From Paracamarosporium sp. OC-R06-R3 (lineage: Eukaryota > Ascomycota > Dothideomycetes > Pleosporales > Didymosphaeriaceae), in NCBI GenBank assembly GCA_019828545.1, contig JACVRA010000154.1:62001-126000 (forward strand): 64,000 nt of DNA, read 5' to 3'. Of this stretch, positions 48,069-59,213 are shown in pieces. The position numbers and the translations under genes are program-made. The notes under the pieces were generated by a model, which saw only the letters and a list, made by a program, of their open reading frames with translations, made no database searches and was not told the origin of the DNA. Position 1 is the stretch's first letter, and each line of letters opens with the position of its first letter.

Positions 48069-49889
48069 AGTTTCTCGGTGCAGGTGCGGAGTCTTGTGGA
48101 GTCTCTTAGGCAACAGACCTGAAGAGTAAGCTTAGCGACTGGCCAGCTGAGAACCCCTGCGATTCTGCCTGATGCGCACTTTAAAGGGTAAATGGGCACA
48201 ACTACGCCCCATAGATGTTCGCGACTCCTAGAACTCCATGGACAGAACTGTTAACCACTAAGAGGCGCTAACAATATCATGGAATGTCATTACTTATGTT
48301 CTTACTTCCCAAGCTTCAGTCAAATTGTTGTAATCACTGGAAACCGGCCTGCTCTTATACTAAACGTGGCCACCTCTCTGTTAGCGATGCAGCTGTGCGA
48401 TCCAGCCTCGTGTAGTGCATTTGTAAGACATGAACGTTGGCTACTACTAGTACCTAGCCAACTAGTTAACCTTTAGTTTACCATCTGAATACTTACCATG
48501 CATGATAAAACATTCCTTTCCCAATCTTCAATGCCCAGCTGCCCTCCTATGCTGTATCATCCAGTCATCCTTGTAGTAGCTGAACCCGCACAATCAGCAC
48601 CCAACTTCGAGCCATAGCTACACTCATTTGTGGTAAGCACGAACGATGCCATCGGTACATAGGCACCCCCCTAGCCATATATACTCCAATTAATAGTTCT
48701 TGCTCAATACTTACTGACAATATCTCTGCCGGCCATGTTACTGTGACACCACCACCCTCACCCCCATTCCATCTTACATAAACAGCCCATTTTAATACCA
48801 TGACCCACTCCACAGTATACTAGCTCTATCCCCAAGCTTCAAACCTACTCCAATTCGGCACAGACGAATACACCCCCTCCTCTTAACCAACCTCACCTTT
48901 CCTTACTCTCTAAATCCAGCACTCCAAACACACCACCGTGCGATCCTATCTCCAATTCCATTCCACTTCACACTCTCTACGGTCAGCGGGCACATTTCGA
49001 CTCACCTCGCCTCTACAAGACTTGACCCGTTAGCCAGATATCCAGAAGCCTACCACGCCTATCCCGTCCCCATCCAAGGGCCGGAGAAAGAACCTGGAGC
49101 GCATACTCGCAAGTCAAGTCACTCGAACGCCCCACCCTCAAGCGCATCAAGCACATCCACGAACCCGTACACCCACACTCGCAAACTCTCCCATATCACA
49201 AAGACACACAGTTCCACAGCGCACACAAGCCACAACATCTAATTCTCTTGCCTACTAGCTTTACCTGCCCGCCTGTCTGCCCTGCCTCCATCCCCCCCTT
49301 GTAGCTTAAAAAAGAGAAAAGGGGAAAGAGAGGGGTATCTATCCTATCCTATCCTATCCACCGCACAACCCCTACCCAACAGATAAATAGATAGGCAAGC
49401 CACGCCCTCATTCCTTTCTTCTTTCTTACACAAGACAAGAAAAGATAAGAACAACAACGAACGGGGGTATACACGACACATTCCACCTCCACAAGTCGCA
49501 AGTCGCAAGCCGCAAGCCGCAAGCCGCGACACGAGAAGCGAGAAACGAACAAGACGACAGCAAGAGAGACAAAAGACAAAGACAAAGACATACAGAGAAG
49601 AGGGGGATATCGATTATAACGCGTAGCCCAAACCCAGCGAAGCAGGGCAAACCAAGCCAAGCCAATCCAAGCAAAAAAAAGGCAAGGGATAAAACGCCGT
49701 CGCAATGCACATATGCAGCTCAACGCAACGCAACCCAATAAAATAAAAAAAAAAAATAAAACCCAAATCGCACACGTACATCAATCATATCCAATCGTCA
49801 AAACCGCATCACATCACATACACATACACCACCCGACCGACCGGCCCACGTGCGGCTCAGGCCAAGGCCCAGGCCCAACCGCAACCTTC
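48069..49889. other. Intergenic between HET gene and giant repeat-protein gene
   Basis: Promoter of the HET gene, then an AT-rich stretch, then a purine/pyrimidine-biased region with TATCC pentamers at 49339-49358 and CAAGTCG/CAAGCCG heptamers at 49494-49527. The last few hundred bases are probably the 3' untranslated region of the giant gene. No coding region is supported. Confidence 0.6.
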
Positions 49890-52800
49890 TTAAAAGCCCG
49901 CAATCTTCTTAAACCAACTGCCTCTCTTCCCGTTTCCGCCCGCCCCATCGGCCGCCGGCCGCCCATCCCACGTCCGCACCGGCGGCTCCGCATACTCAGC
50001 CGCATACGTCTTCCTGCGGGAGCGGCGCTCGCGGTCGTCCTCGTCGTCGCGGACGCCCTCGTAGTGCGTGCGGCGCCGATGGCTCTTCCTTTCGCGTTCA
50101 CGGTCGCGCTCTCGTTCGCGGTCCCGCTCGCGGTCACGCTCTTCTTTTTCGCGCCGGCTCTTGCGGTTGGGGTGCCGGATGCGGTTGCGGACTTCCTCGT
50201 CGGCAGAGGGCGATTCTTCGTCGCCGACGCCGTTGCGCGCACTTGGTGGGGGGTCGAACACCGTCTCGGCGAGCGGGGGCGGAAGAGGTGGCTCGTTTGA
50301 AATAGAGTCTACCCACGAAGATGTCTTGTCGCCGCCCTTCATTATGTATGGCATGTTCTCTTCCTCACGTTCGCGGTGCGAGTTGCGGTGTCGAGACTGA
50401 TGTGCTGATGCGTTGCGCTGATCAAAGTAATCGGTGATGGGTTCGCCGTTGTCGTTGGTAGGGTACTCTGAGTTGCGTCTTTGAGCACGACGCTCTTCGC
50501 GGCGGCGACGGCGTTCCTCGGGGTCTTCTCCATCGATGTGAGACCTGCGTCTCTCGTTGTCCGGCCGAGACGATCGCTCCCGTTCCTTCTCTTTGCGTCG
50601 CGATGAGCGGTGTTCGCGCTCCTCTGTGCCCTTGCGTGACTCCCGAGCAGCACGGCGCGCATCCTTCTCGTTCATGCGACGCAGCTGTTCCTCGGCCTCC
50701 TGATTCCTCCGCTCCAATTCAGCCATTTGTCTAGCCTTCTTCTCGGCCAAGATGGTGCGCTCGTTGTCGCGTTCGCGCTCGCGGCGACGTTCGGCCTTGC
50801 CCTCCATCTCTTCAAGCTCCGCACGACGCGCCTCCTTCTCTGCCTGTCGTTTCGCCCGGCGCTCGGCGCGTCTGGCTTCGCGATCAGGGTCGACATCGGT
50901 GCTGCCGTTGGCGCCATCACCAAGCTCAGCAGCTCCTTCGACGTCACCGTCAGGCATGCGCGAAGAGCGACGTACGCTGCGGCGTTCGTGTCGCAACCGT
51001 TTCGCTTCGTCGTCATTGGGTGCATCGCGTGCAGAGGACCGCTTGCGGCGTCTTCGCTCATCTTCTGTCTCGTAAGCAGTCCTGCGGCGCTCGCGCCTGT
51101 CGTCCTCGGGCGGCGCAGCCTTGTCTTTCTTTTTGCCAAGGCCAAACATGCTCATCAATCCAGTCGCTGCAGCAGCACCAGCTGTTGCTGCTGCGATGGT
51201 GTCGCGAGCGCTGGAGGTGCCGCGCTCACGACGGTGTCGCTCGCGGCGGGGTGGTTCAGCCGGGGCTGGCTCGACATCCATCGGCTCGATATCAACAGGA
51301 TCCTCGGCGCTTGGTGGTGCTGTCGACGGTGGTTCAACAGGCGACACTGAATCGTGCTTTGACTTGCGACGCGATTTCGATTTCGGTACAGGTGCAGGTG
51401 CAGGTGAGGGCGAAGGTGGGGCTTCGTCGTCGAGCTTCATGTCGACATCTTGGTCATCATCTATTGCATACGGATCCGGTACAGCTGCGCGAATTCGGTT
51501 AGCTTGATTTCTCCGCTTACACCAACTTCGAACGTTCCGTCGATTGGGGGCGATTTTCTTACCTCGAGACTTGCCCTTTTCCCTAGTACTGGATCGTCTG
51601 CTTACCGAACCCCTCATGCCCATGACCTTGGCAGCCTTGGAAGCGACCTTAGCATCTGTGTCTGTCTGTGGGGGCGACATCATCGCAGCATCCTGATCGA
51701 ACGATGGTCGTCTGGAGAGCGTGCGGGGTGTGGCTGATGCACGACGCGACTTGGTACGAGCTGATGGCGGAGGAGCTCCGAACAATGAAGCAAGACCAGT
51801 AGGAGCACGTGTGGATTTCGAGCGCGAAGGCGTCTTGCTCATCTTGTCTGATCCTGACGATCTGGACATCACGTCCTTGTCGCGCGAAGACGGAGCACGA
51901 GCGGACTTGGAGCGGGAGACGCTAGGTCTTGATGGCGCTGCAGCACTGCTACCATCGTCGGTAGATTGTCTCTTGGCTGATCTGGACTTTGAGGCAGAAG
52001 CTGCAGCCCCGGCAGCGCCCCAAAAGGCCCACGATGCAGAACCACCATTCCGGACGATCTTTGTGCGCTCCTTCTTCGGCGATTCATGCTTGACTTCAGG
52101 TTCGGGCGGCGGTGTGGGAGGAGCTGGCGGAGCTTCCGTGTCTATTGGTACAGGTTCGTCTAGCAGATCGTCCATGAAGTCTTCAACCGGTGGTGCTGGA
52201 GGAGCTGGCGGAGGTGGTGGCGGCGCTTCTACAATGGGCTCGGGTTCAGGCTCTGCCACAGGTATAGCTCTGCTCTTACTGCTCTTGTCCTTCTTTTTCT
52301 TAGACTTCTTCTCGACGACAACGATGGGCTCAGGTTCCGGCTCAGGAACAATCACGGGTTCTGGTTCTGGCTCTGGTTCTGGCTCTGCCGGCGGTGGCGG
52401 TGGCGGTGGCGCCATGCCTAGGTCTATCAGATCCATTTCGTCATCCATGGGGAAGCCCCCAGGTACAGGTGTGGGGACCTTAGGAGGTTCCTCAACAGGC
52501 TCTGGGTCAGGAATCACGACAGGCGGAGAAGCGTCTTTCCTAGACTTGGATAGCTTTGCAGCAGCCTTGTCAGCCTTCTTCGATTTGGAAGATTTCTTGG
52601 GTGTCGGTTCGACGACCTCGACGACCGGCGGCTCAGGTGGAGGCGGAGGTGGGATATCGTCAAGCGCGTCCTCAAACACAGGCTCTGGTTCAGGTTCAGG
52701 CAGGGGCTCTGGTTCTACAGCTCTTGACTTGCTCTTCTTTAGCTTCTCAGAAACAGCATCGCCCTTCTTAGATTTCTTGAGCTTGGATGACTTGACTACT

Positions 52801-55800
52801 ACTGGTTCCGGTTCGGGTGCCGGTTCGTCAGCAACCGGCGGTTCTGGAGGGTTCGGAACTTCTTCCACAACAACCGGGGCTGACTCAGCGATCAAGAAAT
52901 CATCGAATTTGGGTTCAGGCTTCGGCTCAGGCTTTTTGGTCTTGCGCAAAGAGATACCCCATGCGCTACCCCAGCCTCCGCTTGACTCTTCTTTCTGAGT
53001 ATCCTTGTCAAGTTCAGCCAGCAGATCCGCGGGAGGAACGTCTTTCACAAGATCGAGAAGGTCATCGTCAATTGCAGGAACAGGAGCTGGAGGCGGCGGC
53101 GGAGGTACGGGATCCTCGACAACAGCGCCCTTTTTCTTCTTCTTCTTGTCCTTCTTAGAAGAAGATGTAGCCTCAAGAGCTGCTTTTTCTTCGGCCAAAC
53201 GGGCGGCTTCAGCCTCCTCCGCTTCTTTCTGAGCCTTCTCAGCAGCTTCCCTCTCGGCTGCTTCGGCTGCTTCGGCTGCTGCTGCTGCCTCAGCTGCCTC
53301 AGCTGCCTCAGCTGCTGCTTTAGCCTCCCGTTCGAGCCGCTCTTGTTCTTCGCGCTCCTTTTTCTCGCGAGCCTCCCGTTCCTTCTTCTGCTTTGAGGAC
53401 TCTTTCTTCTTCGACGAGCCCCAGATAGAACCCCAGCCGGAGCTCGCCTCTGCCTCTTTCTTGGCCTTTTCAGCTTCCTCAGCTTCCTTAGCCTCGCGCT
53501 CCAAACGCTCCTGCTCTTCACGCTCTTTGTCTAGACGTTCTTGCTCCTCACGCTCTCTGTCTAGACGTTCCTGTTCTTCTTGCGCTTCTCTTTCTATCCG
53601 CTCCTGCTCCTCTTTCTCAGCGCGTTCCCTTTCTTCGCGCTCGAGCCTCTCTTTCTCCTCACGCTCTTTCTTCTCCCTGGCTTCTCGTTCCTTCTTCTGC
53701 TTCGATGTCTCCTTCTTTTTCGAGCCCCAGATGGCAGCTCCCCAGCCAGAACTAGCCTCGGCCTCTTTCTTAGCCTTTTCCGCTTCTTCAGCTTCGATCC
53801 GAGCCTTCTCCGCCTCCTCTGCTTCAATCCGGATTCTCTCAGCTTCTTCAGCTTCCAGTCGAAGCTTCTCGGCCTCGGCTTCTTCGGCTTCGATGCGGGC
53901 TTTCTCAGCGGCTTCCTCTGCTTCCTTCTGTTCCCGATCTATGCGCTCCTGCTGCTCTTTATCCCACTTCTCCTTGTCCTTCTTTTCCTGCGCTATCCGC
54001 TTCTTCTTGGCTGTAGCGGTCTCTTTCTTTGGGGGCGGTGGAGGTACGTATTCGACCCAGGTGCTCTTCGGAAGCTCAGGGACAGGCGGTTCTTCCACTT
54101 TCGGGGGCTCGTCGAGATCGATGAGGTCTTCAAACGTATCCTTGGCTGATTTTGAAGCTGAATCCTTGGTGGTTGTCTTACTGAGCTTGCCACCGTCCTC
54201 TTCGCCCTTCTTCTTTTTCTTCTTGGAAGACGACAATCCGAAGCCCCAACCGTCATCCTCGACCTTCTCCTCGGCTGGAGGTGCTTCGATCTCCTTCATT
54301 GGTGGCAACTGAGGTTCACCAAGAAGATCGATTTCGCCAGGGGGCGTAGGTACGGAGGGAAATCCTCCTATGATACCCTTCTTGCCCTTCTTGGTCTTCT
54401 TACCAATGTTGAACTGAGCGCTTCCCCATGGGTCATCTTCGTCGGGCTTCTGGATCGGAGCAGAAGGGAACTCCTCCGTAACGTCCAGAGGGTCGTTCTT
54501 TGTTGAGTTCTTGTCCTTCTTCTTGCCCCATGATGGAGTTCCCCATTCGTCCTCTTCTGGTGCCTGAGGCTCTTCGATACCATCCGCTTCCTGAATTTCG
54601 GCTGACTCCACAACAACAAGATTCGACTCCGGCTCCGGCTCTGGTATCGGCTCCGGATCGTTCTTGCCTTTCTTCTTCTTCTTGCTGCCGCCGCCCCAGA
54701 TAGAGCTAAAGCCCCAATCACCAGCGTCATTCTTGTCTTTTGATTTCTCCTCCTTTTCAGGTTCGGGCTCGGGTGGCGGAGCAGGAGGTTCTTCTACAGC
54801 ACCCTTCTTGCCCTTCTTTTTCTTCGTCGTGGTTGTTGCAGCCATGCCCCAATCATCGCCCCAATCATCTTTCTTCTCTTCAACGACAGACTCGGGCTCG
54901 GGCTCAGGTACAGGCTCAGGTTCCGGTGGGGGCGGGGCTTCCACGACAGGCGGCGGGTCAGGCACGACAGCACCCTTCTTACCCTTCTTTTTCTTTGTTG
55001 ACGTCGTTGCAGCCGTCCCCCAACCGTCGGCCCAGTCATCCTTCTTTTCTTCAACAGGTGGTGGCTCTGGGACAGGTTCAGGCGGTGGTGGTGGCGGCGG
55101 CGGCAGTTCCTCTGGTTTAGGCTCTTCCTTACCTTTCTTACCCTTCTTCTTCTTGCCAGTCGTAGCAGTTGCTGTGCCCCAATCTCCCCAAGAGTCTTGG
55201 CTCTTTACGGGCTCTACAGGAGCTGCCGTCGCTGCTTCAGCCTCCGCGGCAGCGGCAGCAGCAGCGGCCTCCTCCTCTTCCTTCTTCTTACGCTCAGCTT
55301 CCTCTTCTTCCTCTTTCTTCTTGCGCTCAGCTTCTTCCTCGTCTGCTTTAGCCTTCGCCGCCGCCTCATCTTTCATCTTCTTCTCCAGCTTCTTCCTTTG
55401 GCCCTTGCTAAGTCCAGCGAAAGGATCGACTGCTGGTTCTGGAGGCGGCGGTGGCTCCTCGACTACCGGCTCAGGTTCAGGTTCAGGCTCAAGGACGACT
55501 TCAGGCTCGGGTGGTGGCGGTGGCTCTTCGACTGCGTTTTTGCCATTTTTACCCTTCTTCTTCTTGGTGCCGCCGACCGCAAAAGAGCCCCAGTCATCTT
55601 CAGCTGCTGGAGTGGGCTCTGGTGGCGGTGGCGGAGGCGCCTCAACAACTTCTTCGAGGGCACCCTTCTTCCCCTTCTTCTTCTTAGTTGTGGTGGTTGC
55701 TCCACCCCATCCACCCCAGCCATCATCCTCTTTTGGAGGTTCTGGTGCGGGTTCGGGCTCTGGGACTGGCTCGGGTGCGGGAGTCTCGTCTAGAAGACCG

Positions 55801-57702
55801 CCCTTCTTCTTTTTCTTCTTGTCCTTCGCACCGCCGAACGAGAAGGAACCCCATTCATCATCAGCTGGCGGTGGTGCGGTCTTTGCTGGTTCTGGAATAG
55901 ATTCTTCTAGTAAGGAAGAGATACCACCCTTCTTCTTGCTCTTCTTATCAGCCTTGTTTCCAAAGCTAAAACCCCATCCGTCGTCTTCTGGAGGGTTCTC
56001 TTCCGCCGGTGGCGGTGCAGGAGGGGCCGCCCCCCCTGCGTTGAAGGCATCGAAGTTGAAGTCAAATCCGTCACCACCCTTCTTTTGCGTATCGGGAGAG
56101 CCCCAGGGATTGTCACCTTTCCCCTCGTCTGCTTTCTTGTCGTCTAAGCCCCAAGATCCTGAGTTCTTAGATCCCCAACCCCAGCTGCTAAGACCGCCTA
56201 GGCCAAATGAAGATGCTTTTGCGCCTATATCACCAAAGTTCATGTCAATCTTGGGTGCACCAGAATCGTCTCCAAGATCAATACTGTCGAAAGTCGTGTT
56301 TGGGTCTGCTACATGCGGGTCAGGAGGGGGTGGTGGAGCAGATTCGGCTAGCTATCGTGGCGTTAGTGCATTGAAACGTGGTATTTAAGCAACCGAGATT
56401 ACGAACCTTCCCCTTTTTCCCCTTCTTCTTCTTCCCCGCAGTCGGCGCAAATGAACCCCAACCATCATCGTCGGCAGCTGCGGTTCCGTTGCCTTCGGCC
56501 CAGCTAAGATCAGCGCCGGCGTTGGTTGCCGCGGCCGCGGCCGCTTCCTCTTCCTCTTTCTTCTTGCGCTCGGCTTCTTCTTCCTCTTCCTTCTTCTTGC
56601 GCTCTGCCTCTTCTTCCTCTTCCTTCCTCTTGCGCTCTGCCTCTTCCTCTTCCGCCTTCTTGTTTTTCTTCTTCTTCTTCTTGCCAGCTGCACCTAATGC
56701 CTCACCCCAATCATCATCTTCCTTCTTCTCGTCTCCGCCATCGCCACCACCTCCACCGTCCCCACCACCAGATCCACCATCCGCTGGGGGGTCACCTCCG
56801 CCATTGTCACCAGGCGGAGGTTCTGCAGGTGGATCTGGCGGTTTCTCCGGTTCATCAAACGGGTTCTTAGATGGCGCGGCTTTCTGATTCTTATTCTTCT
56901 TTTTCGCGTGTGATTTGACTCCGTCTTCAGTGAAACCAAAATCAATATCCGCGTAGAGCGATTTCTCGTCTAGGAATAGAGAAGAAGAAGGCGACGTGTT
57001 GCGGCTTATGCGCAGGCAATTAGGAACCTCGGAACAGATAGAAGCATTCAGAGAGGGGAACGGTGTGTACTCCGGTGTTTGCGCTGTGGCAAGTGCATCG
57101 GTGGTGGTGTAGTCGGGTGGGAGATCGGCAATGGTGTCGTCGTAAGACGGAGGCGGTGATCCATCGTGACTCTGGGGCGTTTCCAGCCACAGTTCGCGAG
57201 AGGGTGTGGACGTAGACGGCGGAAGAGCAGTCAATTGCGTCGAAAGGTCGTGTATCTGCGCCTGTTAGTACAAATCAAACGATGGGAGGCAACTCAGTAC
57301 GAGGTGTGCAACCTAGGCGCCGCAGTGTGCTTCAAAGGGCGAACAAGGGCATGCAGGGACCAAAAGAAGTGGGGTCTCGACCAAACAAGGGTGCCATACC
57401 GAAATCCCGTGATTAAATTTGGGGTTCTCTTCCTCGTTGCGGTGCTCCAGTCGGTCCAGCGCCTGGAATATGTTCCCTAACAATCCCGCAAAAGGCTCGC
57501 TCTTTCCCAACTCGCATCCAAGTGTACTCCCGGGGAAGCTGTTTGTTCCCGATCCAGTCCCGGAGGTGCTCTCTGCGTGACTAGCTCTTGAAACGCTGCC
57601 CCTCAAGCTCTCATCCGATCCAGTCCTCGATGGCGGCCGGGTCTTTCGTCTCGCATATGGAGCGACGGCGCGGGCGCGGGGTGAGGTGGCGGAGAGAGTC
57701 AT
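49890..57702 (-). CDS. Giant low-complexity protein with repeated Trp-Gly / poly-Lys modules
   Basis: Four exons on the minus strand as I read it: 57400-57702, 56407-57261, 51563-56351 and 49890-51484; introns 138, 55 and a frame-neutral 78 bp; 2513 residues from ATG 57702 (MTLSATSPRARA). The N-terminal part has PPPSYDDTIADLPPDYT. From about residue 275 to 1750 the chain repeats a module about 19 times: acidic residues, a Trp-Gly core (DDGWGSF, DDWGSFAVGG, DSWGDWGTA, SSGWGSIWGSS) and then a Lys tract (KKKKGKKG). Spacers are Pro/Glu-Pro tracts or charged helices (EEEAERKKKEEEE). The C-terminal 700 residues are Arg/Ser-rich (RRERERDRERE) and end GSWFKKIAGF. I do not recognise a named family, though similar PPSYDD...WG-KKKK proteins occur in other Pezizomycotina. 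A tethering or phase-separating scaffold is plausible but inferred. Confidence 0.85.
51485..51562 (-). other. Probable 78-bp intron within the giant gene, length divisible by three
   Basis: On the minus strand the segment starts GTAAGA, contains GCTAACC about 20 bases before the end, and ends GCGCAG. It is open in all 26 codons, so the gene reads through with or without splicing. The encoded insert (GKKIAPNRRNVRSW...) interrupts KSR-AVPDPYA and differs in composition from the surrounding acidic/Ser-rich chain. Consensus donor, perfect CTAAC branch site and acceptor favour a real intron. Confidence 0.7.
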
Positions 57703-59213
57703 GGTGCGAGGAAGCCGGGTATCCAAAGGCGCGCAAACAGTAGGAGGGCGGTGGAGAAGGCGGGCACATTAGCGGAGGCGGGAAGCCGCGATTGCGCGGG
57801 GAAGGAGCTCGGTGAGGGCTGTGGAAGTCGCAAGCAGGCCGGGCGCGGAAAGCGCGATGGGGAGTCGGGGCGGTGGCACAGGCGGGCGAGGTGGTAGTGG
57901 TGGTGATGCAGCGGGCGCACGAGTTGCACCAGGAGGGCGATGCTTTGGCGAGGACGCACGTCTGGAGGCGAATGCAGGCGCGAAGAGGTCAGGGTCTCTG
58001 GGAGCGGTCACAGGGCGCTGGAGGTGGTGGATGGTGACTTTTGGCAGAATAGGCTTAGAAGGACTGGGCCATCCGGCGGCCTCTGATAACGATTGGCGTT
58101 TCACGCACAGCGCTTGGGGGCCCCGCGGCCAAATTCACCATGCGGCCGCCAAAAGTGAGGGGGGCTGGAAACCCTGGGAGACGCCCGCGTCGACGTGGGC
58201 AGGGAGGCTCAGGGAGGTGCGGTGCGGGACGGTATGTAAACAAGCAAGCGGACGGAACCGCGCTGCGAACCAGCTCCCTCGAGACGGCACGCGTTAAAGA
58301 GGTCCGCCACGGCGAAAATTTGTCGGCCTAGGAGCCGCCCCGCCGTGCGTCTGCGTGTGGGTGAATGCCGCTGTGCATGCCACGCCGCCTGAGGCGCTCC
58401 CGCCGCCCTTGTGCACCTCGCGGCGGACTCCAGCGCGCGCCGTGTCCGTCCAAATCCCCGCAATTGGCTGCCCGACCGAGTCCCCAGCCACGACACTGCA
58501 AGCCTCGCCCTCACCGCCAGTCTGCTTCGCGACCCCCAACGACACACAATGCCGCCCGCGACCCAATCGCAGCGCCCTCACAGCTGTGTCGAGCCCTAGC
58601 CCGCCCCTTCGCCATGCACCTTGGCCGCTACGCCCACTAGCACCGCCCGCCGACTCGACAGACAACACACTGTGCATCGCGACAATGATGCTGTTAAAGT
58701 GGGCGACGGTGGGGCCAATGCCGACAGCTGTCATCCACTCACCCTCGTGTTCCCCCTCGCCCTGCACCGTGCCTGGGTGAACCCGGCCTCCCTTCGGTAG
58801 CCTTTCCCCCTCGCGTTTCCACCGTCTTCTGGAACCCACGGTCGGTCAAGCCCAACATGCAATCGATGGTAATAGCATTACGATGGTAGGTACATACATG
58901 GAACGCAAGAATCCACTAGCAGCCCACTTACACCGGGCCCCTCTCCTCCTGCTCCACCCCGGGTATCAATACATGGCGAGACTGCCGTCTATAAGGTATC
59001 GGCGCAAGAAGACATGACTGTGCAAAAGACTGACAACGCTTGCCGAAGCAATCGACTAGGAAATGGTCATAAAACTCGACCGCTTGAACAAAAGGAATAA
59101 CCGAAGGTGTAACGCGTAAAACGCTAAGACGCTGCAGGTCGTCAATAGACATTAGGTTTTGTTGCTGTAGGTATCTCGAACAGATGATGTGGCCGGCATC
59201 CGCGGAACCGGTA
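57703..59213. other. GC-rich upstream region of the giant gene
   Basis: Both flanking genes run leftward. Overlapping frames of 60-180 codons on both strands have Ala/Arg/Gly-rich shadow composition, no domains and conflicting frames. I read the region as promoter and leader of the giant gene plus the 3' flank of the next gene. Confidence 0.55.

Noticed and set aside
51721..52998. 425-codon frame opposite the giant gene, and a similar 574-codon frame at 54664-56388
   Set aside because: Gly/Ser/Phe-rich translations of the complement of Pro-Glu and Lys tracts; the minus-strand frame has conserved ends and splice sites.
49890..57702. Assignment of the giant protein to the Woronin-body tether Leashin
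   Set aside because: Both are huge, repetitive Pezizomycotina proteins, but I could not recall any specific shared motif, so the name would be a guess.
58294..58839. 181-codon minus-strand frame upstream of the giant gene
   Set aside because: Gly/Arg/Ala-rich, overlapped by frames on the other strand, with no domain or splice context.
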